A stretch of 32,190 nucleotides of DNA from Candidatus Brocadiaceae bacterium (GTDB taxonomy: Bacteria; Planctomycetota; Brocadiia; SM23-32), in contig PUMJ01000255.1 of NCBI GenBank assembly GCA_003551305.1, forward strand, positions 1 to 32,190, given 5' to 3'. The position numbers and the translations under genes are program-made. The notes under the pieces are model-generated. The model did not search any database and was not told where the DNA came from. It saw nothing but the letters and a program-made list of their open reading frames with translations. Of the stretch, positions 10,700 to 18,840 are shown one piece after another; within the stretch, counting starts at the first letter, position 1, and every line of letters begins with the position of its first letter.

Positions 10700-10812
10700 T
10701 GTAGTCCGCAGATAGCCCTTGTGCGTTGAAGCTCCCGGCGGGAGAAGCCAGCGCGAGGCGGGCCACATGGGCGCTGCCGACCGATCTGGGCGTATCGGGG
10801 GCTTTCTGCGAA
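10700..10812 (+). ncRNA. Candidate structured RNA with a four-way junction
   Basis: A closing helix pairs 10707-10718 with 10799-10810: 12 positions with a single T-T mismatch. Inside are three hairpins. The first pairs CTCCC 10732-10736 with GGGAG 10740-10744. The second pairs CAGCGC 10749-10754 with GCGCTG 10771-10776. The third pairs CCGAT 10781-10785 with ATCGG 10794-10798 and abuts the closing helix with no gap. A promoter lies immediately upstream. No plus-strand gene follows (thiD is on the other strand), so a free-standing RNA is more likely than a riboswitch. It lacks the SRP domain IV motif, the RNase P core, tmRNA features and a CCA-ended acceptor. The fold was found by eye and no family is assigned. 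Confidence 0.4.
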
Positions 10813-10951
10813 ACGAACCCATTTGCTCATTGACATGCTGACTCGGGGCTCCGGCCGGCCTGGTCGGCACGGCAGTCGGCAGCCACGAGCGTGCGCTTGT
10901 TTGCCCTCCACGCCCGGGCCTGTGCAGCCGGAGCCCTCGGGTGCGGCGCCT

Positions 10952-11752
10952 CTATGCGCCCGGGCGGAAGCCGATCATGCTGCCGTGTCCCAGCGGGCCG
11001 TGCCCCCGGCCCAGGCTCAGCGCATGGCGCAGCGCGGCCTGCAGGGCGTCGCGGGCCCACTCGACAGCCTCCGGCACGTCCATGCCGTGGGCCAGCCCCG
11101 TGGCGATGGCGGCCGAGTAGGTGCAGCCCGTGCCGTGGGTGTCCGTGGTGTCAACGCGCGGCCGGCTGACCTCTCGGAATTCGCCGCCGTCGAACAGGAT
11201 GTCGGTCGGGTCGCCTTCCAGGTGCCCGCCCTTGACCAGCACCCAGTCGGGGCCGAGCTGCCGTATGCTGCGGGCGGCCCGCCTCATGCTGGCCACATCG
11301 TCCACCTCCGTCCCGGCCAGGGCGGCCGCCTCGTGCAGGTTCGGAGTCACCACGGTGGCCAGGGGCAGCAGGCGCTCCCTGATGGCGGCCACCGCGTCCG
11401 GCTGCAGAAGTAAGTCGCCGCTCTTGGCGACCATGACGGGGTCAACCACCAGGGGGCGGATGCCGTGGCGGGCGACGCAATCGGCCGCGGCCTCCACGAT
11501 CGGGCGTTCGCCCAGCATGCCGGTCTTGGCGGCGTCTATGCCGATGTCCTCGGCCACGGCGTCTATCTGCTGCGCAACAAAAGGCGGCGGCACCGCGTGT
11601 ATGCCGCTCACTCCGACGGTGTTCTGGGCCGTCAGGGCCGTGATGGCGGACATGCCGTAGCCGCCCAGGCAGGTGATGGTCTTCAGGTCCGCCTGGATGC
11701 CGGCGCCGCCTCCGCTGTCGCTGCCGGCTACAGTAAGCACTCTGGGCATCAT
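10952..11752 (-). CDS. thiD: Hydroxymethylpyrimidine/phosphomethylpyrimidine kinase
   Basis: ThiD phosphorylates HMP and then HMP-phosphate to give HMP-pyrophosphate, the pyrimidine half of thiamine. The 266-residue protein has the ribokinase fold. The N-terminal motif VAGSDSGGGAGIQADLKT binds HMP, and LGGYGMSAITALTAQNT is family-specific. DPVMVAKSG and VTPNLHEAAALAG follow. The C-terminal DTHGTGCTYSAAIATGLA holds the anion hole and catalytic Asp. Adjacent ATGs at 11752 and 11749 are possible starts; AAAAGGA upstream favours either. No thiamine (THI-box) riboswitch conserved core is seen upstream, and no other thi gene is present. Thiamine diphosphate would be needed by pyruvate:ferredoxin oxidoreductase in this type of metabolism, though that gene is not here. 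Confidence 0.96.
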   Translation of the reverse strand: MMPRVLTVAGSDSGGGAGIQADLKTITCLGGYGMSAITALTAQNTVGVSGIHAVPPPFVAQQIDAVAEDIGIDAAKTGMLGERPIVEAAADCVARHGIRPLVVDPVMVAKSGDLLLQPDAVAAIRERLLPLATVVTPNLHEAAALAGTEVDDVASMRRAARSIRQLGPDWVLVKGGHLEGDPTDILFDGGEFREVSRPRVDTTDTHGTGCTYSAAIATGLAHGMDVPEAVEWARDALQAALRHALSLGRGHGPLGHGSMIGFRPGA

Positions 11753-11916
11753 GGTCTGCGTGGTCCTTTTCGGAGTCGCTCGCGTCCGCAACGGTTGCTC
11801 CGGCATCAGCCGGGACGCCCGGGCAATCGTCCTCGTCGGTCGTCGTGGTCACCCTGGTTTTTGAGTCGGCAATCCGGGCTACGCCGGCGAGAGAGGTGCA
11901 CAGTCGGCCAGCTTAC

Positions 11917-11945
11917 TTGAAATAGGAGCCAGAGCAGATTACGAT
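11917..11945 (+). promoter_or_regulatory. Candidate lysC operon promoter
   Basis: TTGAAA (11917-11922), 17 bases, then TACGAT (11940-11945), in the thiD-lysC divergent spacer. The start near 11952 would give a leader of about 160 bases. I do not recognise a lysine riboswitch core in it. Confidence 0.4.
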
Positions 11946-12112
11946 AAGCTTTTGAGTCGAACGCCACAAGGACAACTCCCCTGCCAGGTGTCCGCAGCGG
12001 TGTGCGTCGTTTCGGCCGGCACGCCTTTCTTTCCCGTTTCCCGCGCGCACATATCCGGACGGGGCACCCTGCACCACGGGCCGGCGGGCCTGACCAGATG
12101 ACGGAGACACAG

Positions 12113-13357
12113 ATGGACCTGCTGGTGCAGAAATTCGGCGGCAGTTCTCTGGCCACGCCTCAGAAGGTGCTCAGTGCCGCCAGGCGCGCCATCGGCGAGT
12201 TCGAGGCCGGCCGCAGCGTCGTTGTCGTGGTCAGCGCCCAGGGCGACTACACGGACCGCCTCATCACGATGGCGCGCCAGATCCACCCCGAGCCGAACCC
12301 GCGCGAGATGGACACGCTGATGGCCGTGGGCGAGCAGATGAGCATCGCCCTGATGGCCATCGCCATCCACAGCCTCGGCCACGGGGCCGTAAGCCTGACG
12401 GGCGCTCAGGCCGGCATCCGGACCGACAACGTCAGCAGCAAGGCCCGCATAAGGACGATAGACACCAGCCGCTTGCGGCGAGAGTTGGAGCGGGAGCAGA
12501 TCGTCATCGTCGCCGGCTTCCAGGGCGTGGACGTGGACGACAACATCACGACGCTCGGCCGGGGCGGCTCCGACACGACGGCCGTGGCTCTGGCGGCGGC
12601 CCTGGGGGCCGAACGTTGCGACATATACACCGACGTGGAAGGCGTCTACACGGCCGACCCGCGGCTCGTGCCGCAGGCCCGGTGGATACCAGTCATTGAC
12701 TATGACGAGCTGCTGGAACTGGCCAGCCTTGGGGCGAGGGTGATGCACTCCCGCGCGGTCGAGCTGGCCAAGCGCTACGGGGTGCCGTTCCGGGTGCGGC
12801 CAAGCTTCAGCGAATCGGAGGGAACGCTCGTGACCGACCTTAGCGGAGAGATGGAGCAGGTGGACGTCAGGGGCGCGGCCCTGGAGACCGAAGAGGCCAA
12901 GGTGACCATCCGCCATGTGCCCGACCGCCCGGGCGTGGCCGCCACCATCTTCAGCGAGATCGCCGCCGCCTCCATCAACGTGGACATGATCGTGCAGAAC
13001 GTCAGCGAGCAGAACCGGGCTGACGTCAGCTTCACCGTCATGCAGCGCGACCTGCCCCGCGCTGTGCAGGTGGCCGGACGCCTCGCCGATGAGCTGAATG
13101 CCGCCGGGGTGGACGTCAACGAGGAGATAGCCAAGGTCAGCATCGTCGGCACCGGTATGCGAAGCCACGCCGGCGTCGCCGAGCGGATGTTCCGCGCCCT
13201 GGCCGACCAGAAGATAAACATCCTGATGATCAGCACCTCCGAGATCAAGGTCTCCTGCGTCATAGAAGCGCCTGCGGGCGAGCGCGCCCTGCGCGCTGTG
13301 CACAACGCGTTCGAACTGGAAAAGAATGACACCGACACCAAAGACGACAATGAGTGA
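12113..13357 (+). CDS. lysC: Aspartate kinase (ACT-regulated)
   Basis: Aspartokinase phosphorylates L-aspartate, the first step to lysine, threonine, methionine and, through threonine, isoleucine. The 414-residue product begins with VQKFGGSSLATPQKVL, the nucleotide/aspartate-binding N-terminus. It has GRGGSDTTAVALAAALGA and IYTDVEGVYTADPR in the catalytic domain. Two ACT domains follow, seen in VTIRHVPDRPGVAATIFSEI and VSIVGTGMRSHAGVAERMF with ISTSEIKVSCVIE, so feedback inhibition by lysine and/or threonine is expected. I chose ATG 12113, preceded by CGGAG at good spacing; ATG 12098 in the same frame is possible and adds five residues. Its stop overlaps the cimA start by 8 bases, implying translational coupling. 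Confidence 0.96.
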   Translation: MDLLVQKFGGSSLATPQKVLSAARRAIGEFEAGRSVVVVVSAQGDYTDRLITMARQIHPEPNPREMDTLMAVGEQMSIALMAIAIHSLGHGAVSLTGAQAGIRTDNVSSKARIRTIDTSRLRRELEREQIVIVAGFQGVDVDDNITTLGRGGSDTTAVALAAALGAERCDIYTDVEGVYTADPRLVPQARWIPVIDYDELLELASLGARVMHSRAVELAKRYGVPFRVRPSFSESEGTLVTDLSGEMEQVDVRGAALETEEAKVTIRHVPDRPGVAATIFSEIAAASINVDMIVQNVSEQNRADVSFTVMQRDLPRAVQVAGRLADELNAAGVDVNEEIAKVSIVGTGMRSHAGVAERMFRALADQKINILMISTSEIKVSCVIEAPAGERALRAVHNAFELEKNDTDTKDDNE

Positions 13358-14918
13358 ACAGAGTCGCAACATCCTCGTCTACGACACCACCCTGCGCGAC
13401 GGCTGCCAGGCGGAGGGCATGACGCTGTCCGCCGAGGATAAGCTGGAGGTGACCGAGCGCCTTGACGAGCTGGGCGTCCATTACGTGGAGGGCGGATTCG
13501 CCGGTTCCAACCCCAAGGATGAACAGTACTTCCGCCATGTCCGGGGGCTGAACCTGAAGAACGCGCGCGTCGCCGCCTTCGGCGCCACCCGTCGCAAGAA
13601 CCGCAAGCCGGAGGACGACCCCGGCCTGCAGGCGCTGCTGCGCACGGAGACGCCCGTCGTCACCATCGTGGCCAAGGCGTGGGACTACCACGTCACGCAG
13701 GTGCTCCACACGGACCTGGAGGAGAACCTGCGCATGGTCGAGGACTCGGTCCGGTTCCTGAAAGAAGCCGGCCGCGAGGTGCTCGTGGACGCCGAGCACT
13801 GGTTCGACGGTTACGAGGCGGCCCCGGACTACGCGATGAGGGTGCTCCGGGTGGCGGCCGAGGCCGGTGCCGACTGCGTGGTGCTGTGCGACACCAACGG
13901 CGGGGCGCTGACGGACCGGGTGGGCGAACTGACGGCCCGCGCCGTCGGGGAGCTGCCCTGCCCTGTCGGCATCCACTGCCACAACGATTGCGGTCTGGCC
14001 GTGGCCAACTCGGTGGTCGCCGTGCAGCGCGGCGCCGACCACGTCCAGGGGACGCTGAACGGCTTCGGCGAGCGCGCCGGCAACGCCGACCTCTGCTCCA
14101 TCTTGCCCATCATCAACCTGAAGACTTCGCACCGCAGCGTCTCCGAGGAGCAGTTGAAAAAGGTGACGGAGGTCTCCCGCTTCGCCTACGAGGCGGCGAA
14201 CCTGATGTTCAATGAGCACCAGCCTTTCGTCGGCCCCAGCGCCTTCGCTCACAAGGCCGGCCAGCACGTGGACGCCATGCGCAAAGCGGAGGCCGCCTGC
14301 GAACACATAGACCCCGAGCTTGTGGGCAACGAGCGGCGCTTTTTGCTGAGCGAGCTGTCCGGGCACGCCGCCATGCGGGACAAGCTGGAAGGCTACAACA
14401 TCGAGAGCGACCGCCGGACGGCCACCGTGCTGCTGGAGCGGCTGAAGGAGCTTGAGAACGAGGGCTACCAGTTCGAGGCGGCCGAGGCTTCGTTCGAGCT
14501 GCTGGCCGTGCGCGTTGCCGGCCGGTTCGAGCCACACTTCGACGTGAAGTCCTATCATGTCAGTTGCATCCGCCAGCCCGACGGCGCTCTGGTGACCGAT
14601 GCCACGGTGAAGGTGGACGTCAACGGCGACCAGATGCACACGGCCAGCGAGGGGGACGGCCCGGTCAACGCGCTTGACGGCGCCCTGCGCAAGGCCGTCG
14701 TGCCGCACTACCCGCAACTGGACCGGATGCGGCTGACCGACTACCGCGTCCGGGTCATCAACCCGCGCGCCGCCACCGCCGCCCGCGTGCGTGTCGTCAT
14801 CCAGAGCACCGACGGCAAGCGGGTCTGGGGCACCGTCGGCGTCAGCGAAAACATCATTGACGCCAGTTGGGAAGCCCTCACAGACAGCGTCGAGTACATG
14901 CTGCTTATGAGCGAGTGA
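13350..14918 (+). CDS. cimA: (R)-citramalate synthase
   Basis: CimA condenses acetyl-CoA with pyruvate to give (R)-citramalate, the threonine-independent entry to 2-oxobutyrate and isoleucine. The 522-residue product has the DRE-TIM HMGL-like barrel beginning VYDTTLRDGCQAEGMTLS. Metal-ligand segments include VGIHCHNDCGLAVANSVVA, and the acetyl-CoA-synthase-type signature is QGTLNGFGERAGNADLCSI. A C-terminal regulatory (LeuA-dimer) domain has VTDATVKVDVNGDQMHTASEGDGPVNALDGALRKA. Citramalate synthase of the long TIGR00977 type is favoured over isopropylmalate synthase because of CQAEG and the domain layout; homocitrate synthase is less likely. The ATG at 13350 overlaps the lysC stop. Using acetyl-CoA directly fits an organism with the Wood-Ljungdahl pathway. 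Confidence 0.92.
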   Translation: MSEQSRNILVYDTTLRDGCQAEGMTLSAEDKLEVTERLDELGVHYVEGGFAGSNPKDEQYFRHVRGLNLKNARVAAFGATRRKNRKPEDDPGLQALLRTETPVVTIVAKAWDYHVTQVLHTDLEENLRMVEDSVRFLKEAGREVLVDAEHWFDGYEAAPDYAMRVLRVAAEAGADCVVLCDTNGGALTDRVGELTARAVGELPCPVGIHCHNDCGLAVANSVVAVQRGADHVQGTLNGFGERAGNADLCSILPIINLKTSHRSVSEEQLKKVTEVSRFAYEAANLMFNEHQPFVGPSAFAHKAGQHVDAMRKAEAACEHIDPELVGNERRFLLSELSGHAAMRDKLEGYNIESDRRTATVLLERLKELENEGYQFEAAEASFELLAVRVAGRFEPHFDVKSYHVSCIRQPDGALVTDATVKVDVNGDQMHTASEGDGPVNALDGALRKAVVPHYPQLDRMRLTDYRVRVINPRAATAARVRVVIQSTDGKRVWGTVGVSENIIDASWEALTDSVEYMLLMSE

Positions 14919-14949
14919 GCCGCAACCGAACCCCGTCGAGGACCTCGAT

Positions 14950-17625
14950 ATGCCCGCCGAACTGCCCGCCCAGTACGATCCTGCCGGGACCGAGGAGGAC
15001 GTCTACCGCTTCTGGGAAGACGGCGGCTTCTTCCGCGCCGATCCCGAGCGGCCAGGGGAAACCTACACCATCGTCATACCCCCGCCCAACGTCACCGCCG
15101 AACTCCACATGGGCCATGCCCTCAATAACACGGTGCAGGACATCTACATCCGCTTCCGCCGGATGCAGGGCTACAATACCCTCTGGATGCCCGGCACCGA
15201 TCATGCCGGCATCGCCACGCAGAACGTGGTGGAGCGCCAGCTGGCCAGGGAGGGGCTGCACCGGCGCGACCTGGGCCGCCAGGCTTTCGTGGAGCGCGTC
15301 TGGCAGTGGCGGAAGGAATACGGCGGGCGCATCATCCAGCAGCTCAAGAAGCTCGGCTGCTCCTGCGACTGGGAGCGCGAACGCTTCACCATGGACGAGG
15401 GTCTGAGCCGCGCCGTCACAGAGACCTTCATCCGCCTCTATGAGAAGGGCCTCATCTATCGCGGCAAGTACATCGTCAACTGGTGCCCGCGCTGCCGCAC
15501 GGCCCTCTCCGACATCGAGACCGAGCACGAAGACCACCAGGGCCACCTGTGGCACATCCACTACCCCCTCAAAGAGGGGGACGCCCAGCAGCACCTTACC
15601 GTCGCCACCACGCGCCCTGAGACGATGCTGGGCGATACCGCCGTGGCCGTGCACCCGGAGGACGAGCGCTTCCGACACCTCGTCGGTCGCACCGTCGTGC
15701 TGCCGGTGCTGGAGCGCGAGATACCCATCATAGCCGACCCCTGGGTTGACCCCCGGTTCGGCACCGGCGCCGTCAAGGTCACCCCTGCTCATGACCCCAA
15801 CGACTTCCAGATAGCCCGGCGCCACGACCTGCCGGCTGTCGTCGTCATTGACGAGGACGGCAACATGACCCTCGACGCCGGGGAGCAGTACGAGGGCATG
15901 GACCGCTTCGAATGCCGCGAGGCGCTGGTGGAGGACCTGCGCGAGAGGGACCTGCTGGGGAAAATCGAGCCCTACGAGCACTCGGTCGGCCACTGCTATC
16001 GCTGCCATACCGTCATCGAGCCCAGCCTCTCCGACCAGTGGTACGTCAAAATGCAGCCGCTGGCCGAGAAGGCCATCCGGGCCGCTCGCGACGGCCGCGT
16101 CACCTTCCATCCCCAACGCTGGGTGGACTTCTACCTGAGCTGGCTCCAGGAGGTGCGCGACTGGTGTATCAGCCGCCAGATATGGTGGGGGCATCGCATA
16201 CCAGTCTACTACTGCAAGGGGTGTGAGGAGACCATCGTCGCTGCCGAAGCACCGGATAGCTGCCCCCGCTGCGGAGCCGCTGAGCTGCGCCAGGACGAGG
16301 ATGTCCTGGACACCTGGTTCTCCAGCGCCCTCTGGCCCTTCAGCACCCTGGGCTGGCCGGACCGGACGCCCGAGCTCGAGCGCTACTACCCCACCGATGT
16401 GCTGGTCACCGCCCGCGACATCATCTACTTCTGGGTCGCCCGCATGGTCATGATGGGCCTGGAGTTCATGGGCGAGGTGCCCTTCAGCGACGTTTACATC
16501 CACGGCAACATCCTGGACGAGCAGGGACGTAAGATGTCCAAGTCCCTCGGCAACGGCATAGACCCGCTCGACGTCATCGAGGACTACGGCGCCGACGCCG
16601 TCCGCTTCTGCCTCATCATGCTCTCTCCTGAGGGGCAGGACCTGAAACTGAGCGAGTCCAAGTTCGAGATGGGCCGCCACTTCGCCAACAAGATATGGAA
16701 CGCCGCGCGCTTCACCCTCATGAACCTGGAGGGGGAGGCCGGCGGCGAAGACGAGCGGGAACTGCGCTTCGAGGACCGCTGGGTACTGAGCCGCCTGCAG
16801 GACACCATCGAGACGGCCACCGAAGACCTGGAGGGCTTCCACGACCATGAGGCCGCCCACGCCATCTATGACTTCTTCTGGCACGAGTTCTGCGATTGGT
16901 ACCTCGAGGTCATCAAACCCCGTCTCCAGCACGGCCCGGCCGGCGGTGTTGCGCGCGAGACCGTGGCGACGGTCCTGGACACCTCCCTGCGGCTCCTCCA
17001 CCCCTACATGCCGTTTATCACGGAAGAGCTCTGGCGACAACTGAAGGCCGTCGCCGAGGAGACGTCACTGGAGGCGGCCGGTGAGATGGACGCCGAGGCT
17101 CTCATCCACGCCCCCTGGCCGCAGGGCGACCCCGACCGCCGCGCCACGGCGCTCGAAGAGCAGATGGCCCTGTTGCAGGAGATAATTCGCGCCATCCGCA
17201 ACCTGCGCAAAGAGAAGGCCATCCCCGACCGCCGGCCGCTGAGCGTGACCGTAAGCTCGCCCGACGAGGGGACGGACGCCATCATCGGCCGCCAGGCGGA
17301 ATTCCTCAGGCAGATGGCCGTGCTGGAAGAGCTGGACCATGACGTGGAGGCCAAGAAGCCCGCCCGCTGCGCCACGACGGTCATCGGCACGCTGGAGGTC
17401 TTCGTCCCCCTCGAAGAGGTCATAGATATCGAGGCGGAGCGCAAGCGACTGGCAAAGCAGCGCGATGAGCTGGAGTCACGCATCCGAGCCGCAGACAAAG
17501 TGCTGCACAACCCGGACTTCTTGGCCAAAGCGCCCCAGGAGGTCGTCCAGCAGAAGATGGACAGCGCCGACGAACTGCGCGCCCAGCTGCGCAAAGTCAT
17601 CCAGAACCTCGCCGACCTCGACTGA
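14950..17625 (+). CDS. valS: Valyl-tRNA synthetase
   Basis: ValRS charges tRNA-Val. The 891-residue class Ia synthetase is full length. It has PPPNVTAELHMGHALN with the HIGH box HMGH at residues 53-56, and the editing (CP1) domain with TTRPETMLGDTAVAVHP and GTGAVKVTPAHDPNDF. The catalytic tryptophan-rich region is WCISRQIWWGHRIPVYYC, with a Cys4 zinc-like site formed by YCKGCEE and CPRCGA. KMSKSLGN begins at residue 528. The anticodon-binding domain includes FCDWYLEVIKPRL, and the valine-specific C-terminal coiled coil spans the last 70 residues. It starts 31 bases after cimA and is probably in the same transcription unit, joining synthesis of branched-chain precursors and valine use. No T-box leader is seen. 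Confidence 0.98.
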   Translation: MPAELPAQYDPAGTEEDVYRFWEDGGFFRADPERPGETYTIVIPPPNVTAELHMGHALNNTVQDIYIRFRRMQGYNTLWMPGTDHAGIATQNVVERQLAREGLHRRDLGRQAFVERVWQWRKEYGGRIIQQLKKLGCSCDWERERFTMDEGLSRAVTETFIRLYEKGLIYRGKYIVNWCPRCRTALSDIETEHEDHQGHLWHIHYPLKEGDAQQHLTVATTRPETMLGDTAVAVHPEDERFRHLVGRTVVLPVLEREIPIIADPWVDPRFGTGAVKVTPAHDPNDFQIARRHDLPAVVVIDEDGNMTLDAGEQYEGMDRFECREALVEDLRERDLLGKIEPYEHSVGHCYRCHTVIEPSLSDQWYVKMQPLAEKAIRAARDGRVTFHPQRWVDFYLSWLQEVRDWCISRQIWWGHRIPVYYCKGCEETIVAAEAPDSCPRCGAAELRQDEDVLDTWFSSALWPFSTLGWPDRTPELERYYPTDVLVTARDIIYFWVARMVMMGLEFMGEVPFSDVYIHGNILDEQGRKMSKSLGNGIDPLDVIEDYGADAVRFCLIMLSPEGQDLKLSESKFEMGRHFANKIWNAARFTLMNLEGEAGGEDERELRFEDRWVLSRLQDTIETATEDLEGFHDHEAAHAIYDFFWHEFCDWYLEVIKPRLQHGPAGGVARETVATVLDTSLRLLHPYMPFITEELWRQLKAVAEETSLEAAGEMDAEALIHAPWPQGDPDRRATALEEQMALLQEIIRAIRNLRKEKAIPDRRPLSVTVSSPDEGTDAIIGRQAEFLRQMAVLEELDHDVEAKKPARCATTVIGTLEVFVPLEEVIDIEAERKRLAKQRDELESRIRAADKVLHNPDFLAKAPQEVVQQKMDSADELRAQLRKVIQNLADLD

Positions 17626-17985
17626 ATGCGCCAGGGCCTCGCCGGGCCCCACCGGGGCGGGGTGCGCTCACCAATGGGGGCGCCTGGCAGCGTCCCACGG
17701 GATTCCGTTTCGTTCCGACGCCCTTGCCGTGGTTCCCGGCGTTGGCCTTCGTTGTGTTCGTTGTGTTCCTCCGGGTTTCCCACCCTCGCTGGGGGCTCCG
17801 CGCGTTGCCCGGCGTGCGTCCGGACGGTATAATACAGGTTGTGCAAACCGGACCTATTTCTGAGATAAGTGCTGTGGTATAAGTCAGTTATCGGATGGTT
17901 GCGCTGGCGGAAGAGGCCGGGGGTCGCACACGCGAGGTCCTATCCGAAACAACGGTCGAGGTCAGAAGGGAAGGGATTGGAGCGT
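17626..17985. other. valS to hypothetical gene spacer
   Basis: This spacer of 360 bases has no protein-like frame. It contains a 9-bp tandem duplication (TCGTTGTGT at 17749-17766) and a sigma70-type promoter at 17805-17833, after which a leader of about 145 bases runs to the next gene. Confidence 0.5.
17805..17833 (+). promoter_or_regulatory. Sigma70-type promoter
   Basis: TTGCCC at 17805-17810 and a perfect TATAAT at 17828-17833 are separated by 17 bases. The predicted start near 17840 serves the hypothetical gene at 17986. Confidence 0.55.
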
Positions 17986-18672
17986 ATGGCTGTTTTCGCC
18001 TTATCGGTCGGGCCGGCGCTGCTGGGGCCCATTATAACGCTCGTGGCGTCCGCGGCGTTATACGCCGTCTACAGATACTGCTGCAGTGAGACGGTCAAGC
18101 AGGAAGAGCGGGACCTGCCGGACCTGGTCAGGATACTGCGCCGCCGCGTCAGACAGAACCTGGAGATGCTCCGCAGAGGCGACTTCGGCTGGCGACGCAT
18201 CGCTCGCGGTCGAACCCGCATTGACCTGTTGCCCCTGCTGCCCGAGCAGGGGGAACGCGGCCAGGGCCTGATGGGCAGACTGGAGGAGCGGTTCCCCGCC
18301 CTTGTGGCGGAGATGGCTATCGCTGACGAGAGGCTGGGCCGCCTCAGCCGGATTGCCGACCGGCTGGGGGAGGAATTGGAGGCGCCGGTCAAGGCCGAAT
18401 GCCGGGAAAGACCCCTCGGCGCGATGCGCGACAACGAAGAGAACTGGATGCTTCTGCTGCGCCAGCTCATCAACAACGAGCGTTTCTTCGAAGGGCTCGG
18501 TCGGCGCTACCAGGACTACTGGCGCGAGCACAAGAGCCTCTACAGGCGCGTCCTCCAGGAGCACGGGGGGGCGACCCTGGAGCAAATGCAGTCACTGAGA
18601 CAGCAACTGATCGAACAGTACCGCGCTATTGCCTCCGAGCTTGAGGGCGCCCGTCACAGGCTTGCCGCGTAG
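17986..18672 (+). CDS. Hypothetical membrane-anchored helical protein
   Basis: I do not recognise this 228-residue protein. It begins with one hydrophobic segment (about residues 4-28, VGPALLGPIITLVASAALYA), which looks like an uncleaved membrane anchor. The rest is highly charged, Arg/Glu/Leu-rich and predicted by eye to be mostly helical, with possible coiled coil near residues 45-65 and 195-225. No cysteine motif, nucleotide-binding loop or catalytic signature is seen; it has two Cys near residue 31. A purine-rich AGAAGGGAAGGG ribosome site supports ATG 17986. It has its own promoter and lies between valS and the glycyl radical genes. Codon use resembles the neighbours. It may be a structural or scaffold protein, but nothing in the sequence fixes a function. 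Confidence 0.75.
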   Translation: MAVFALSVGPALLGPIITLVASAALYAVYRYCCSETVKQEERDLPDLVRILRRRVRQNLEMLRRGDFGWRRIARGRTRIDLLPLLPEQGERGQGLMGRLEERFPALVAEMAIADERLGRLSRIADRLGEELEAPVKAECRERPLGAMRDNEENWMLLLRQLINNERFFEGLGRRYQDYWREHKSLYRRVLQEHGGATLEQMQSLRQQLIEQYRAIASELEGARHRLAA

Positions 18673-18770
18673 CAGTTCTCCGGGGAACCGGCACTCGCTG
18701 ATTCGGATGGCCGGCACGGCTCTCCGGTGGATGTGGCTCCGGGGCAGGCCATATCATTATCAAGAGGCAA

Positions 18771-18788
18771 GGGCGCGCACGCGCGCCC
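18771..18788 (+). promoter_or_regulatory. Strong GC hairpin in the activase leader
   Basis: GGGCGCGC-AC-GCGCGCCC forms an 8-bp perfect stem (realistically a tetraloop with 7 pairs) 52 bases before the glycyl radical activase start. No T-run follows, so it is unlikely to terminate transcription. It could shield RNA ends or affect translation. Confidence 0.35.
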
Positions 18789-18840
18789 CCCTCCCGGCTC
18801 CCCCCACCGACAGGAGGCCGCCCGAGCGGGCCGCAGGAAC

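Larger units (their letters stand above)
10484..10951. other. eno-thiD convergent gap
   Basis: About 470 bases lie between the converging eno and thiD genes. No protein-like frame is seen. It holds a promoter on the plus strand at 10665-10693 and a sequence able to fold into a four-helix RNA directly downstream (10707-10810). The remainder shows only GC-rich imperfect stems and no clear T-tract terminator. Confidence 0.5.

Noticed and set aside
11753-11950. Thiamine riboswitch upstream of thiD
   Set aside because: The conserved CTGAGA and ACCTGATCTGGATAATGCCAGCG-type cores are not present on the minus strand. Two copies of TTTTGAGTCG (11859 and 11950) were seen but look incidental.
11952-12112. 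Lysine riboswitch in the lysC leader
   Set aside because: AGAGGTGC occurs at about 11892 but lies upstream of the likely promoter, and the rest of the L-box core is missing.
14905-17040. Long minus-strand open frame opposite valS, with similar ones opposite dnaK, the glycyl radical enzyme, CODH, acsB and RACo
   Set aside because: All are codon-bias shadows of well-supported plus- or minus-strand genes, with no recognisable domain or ribosome site.
17895-18089. 64-codon plus-strand open frame overlapping the hypothetical gene
   Set aside because: It overlaps the start of the better-supported gene at 17986 in another frame, lacks a good ribosome site and shows no motif.
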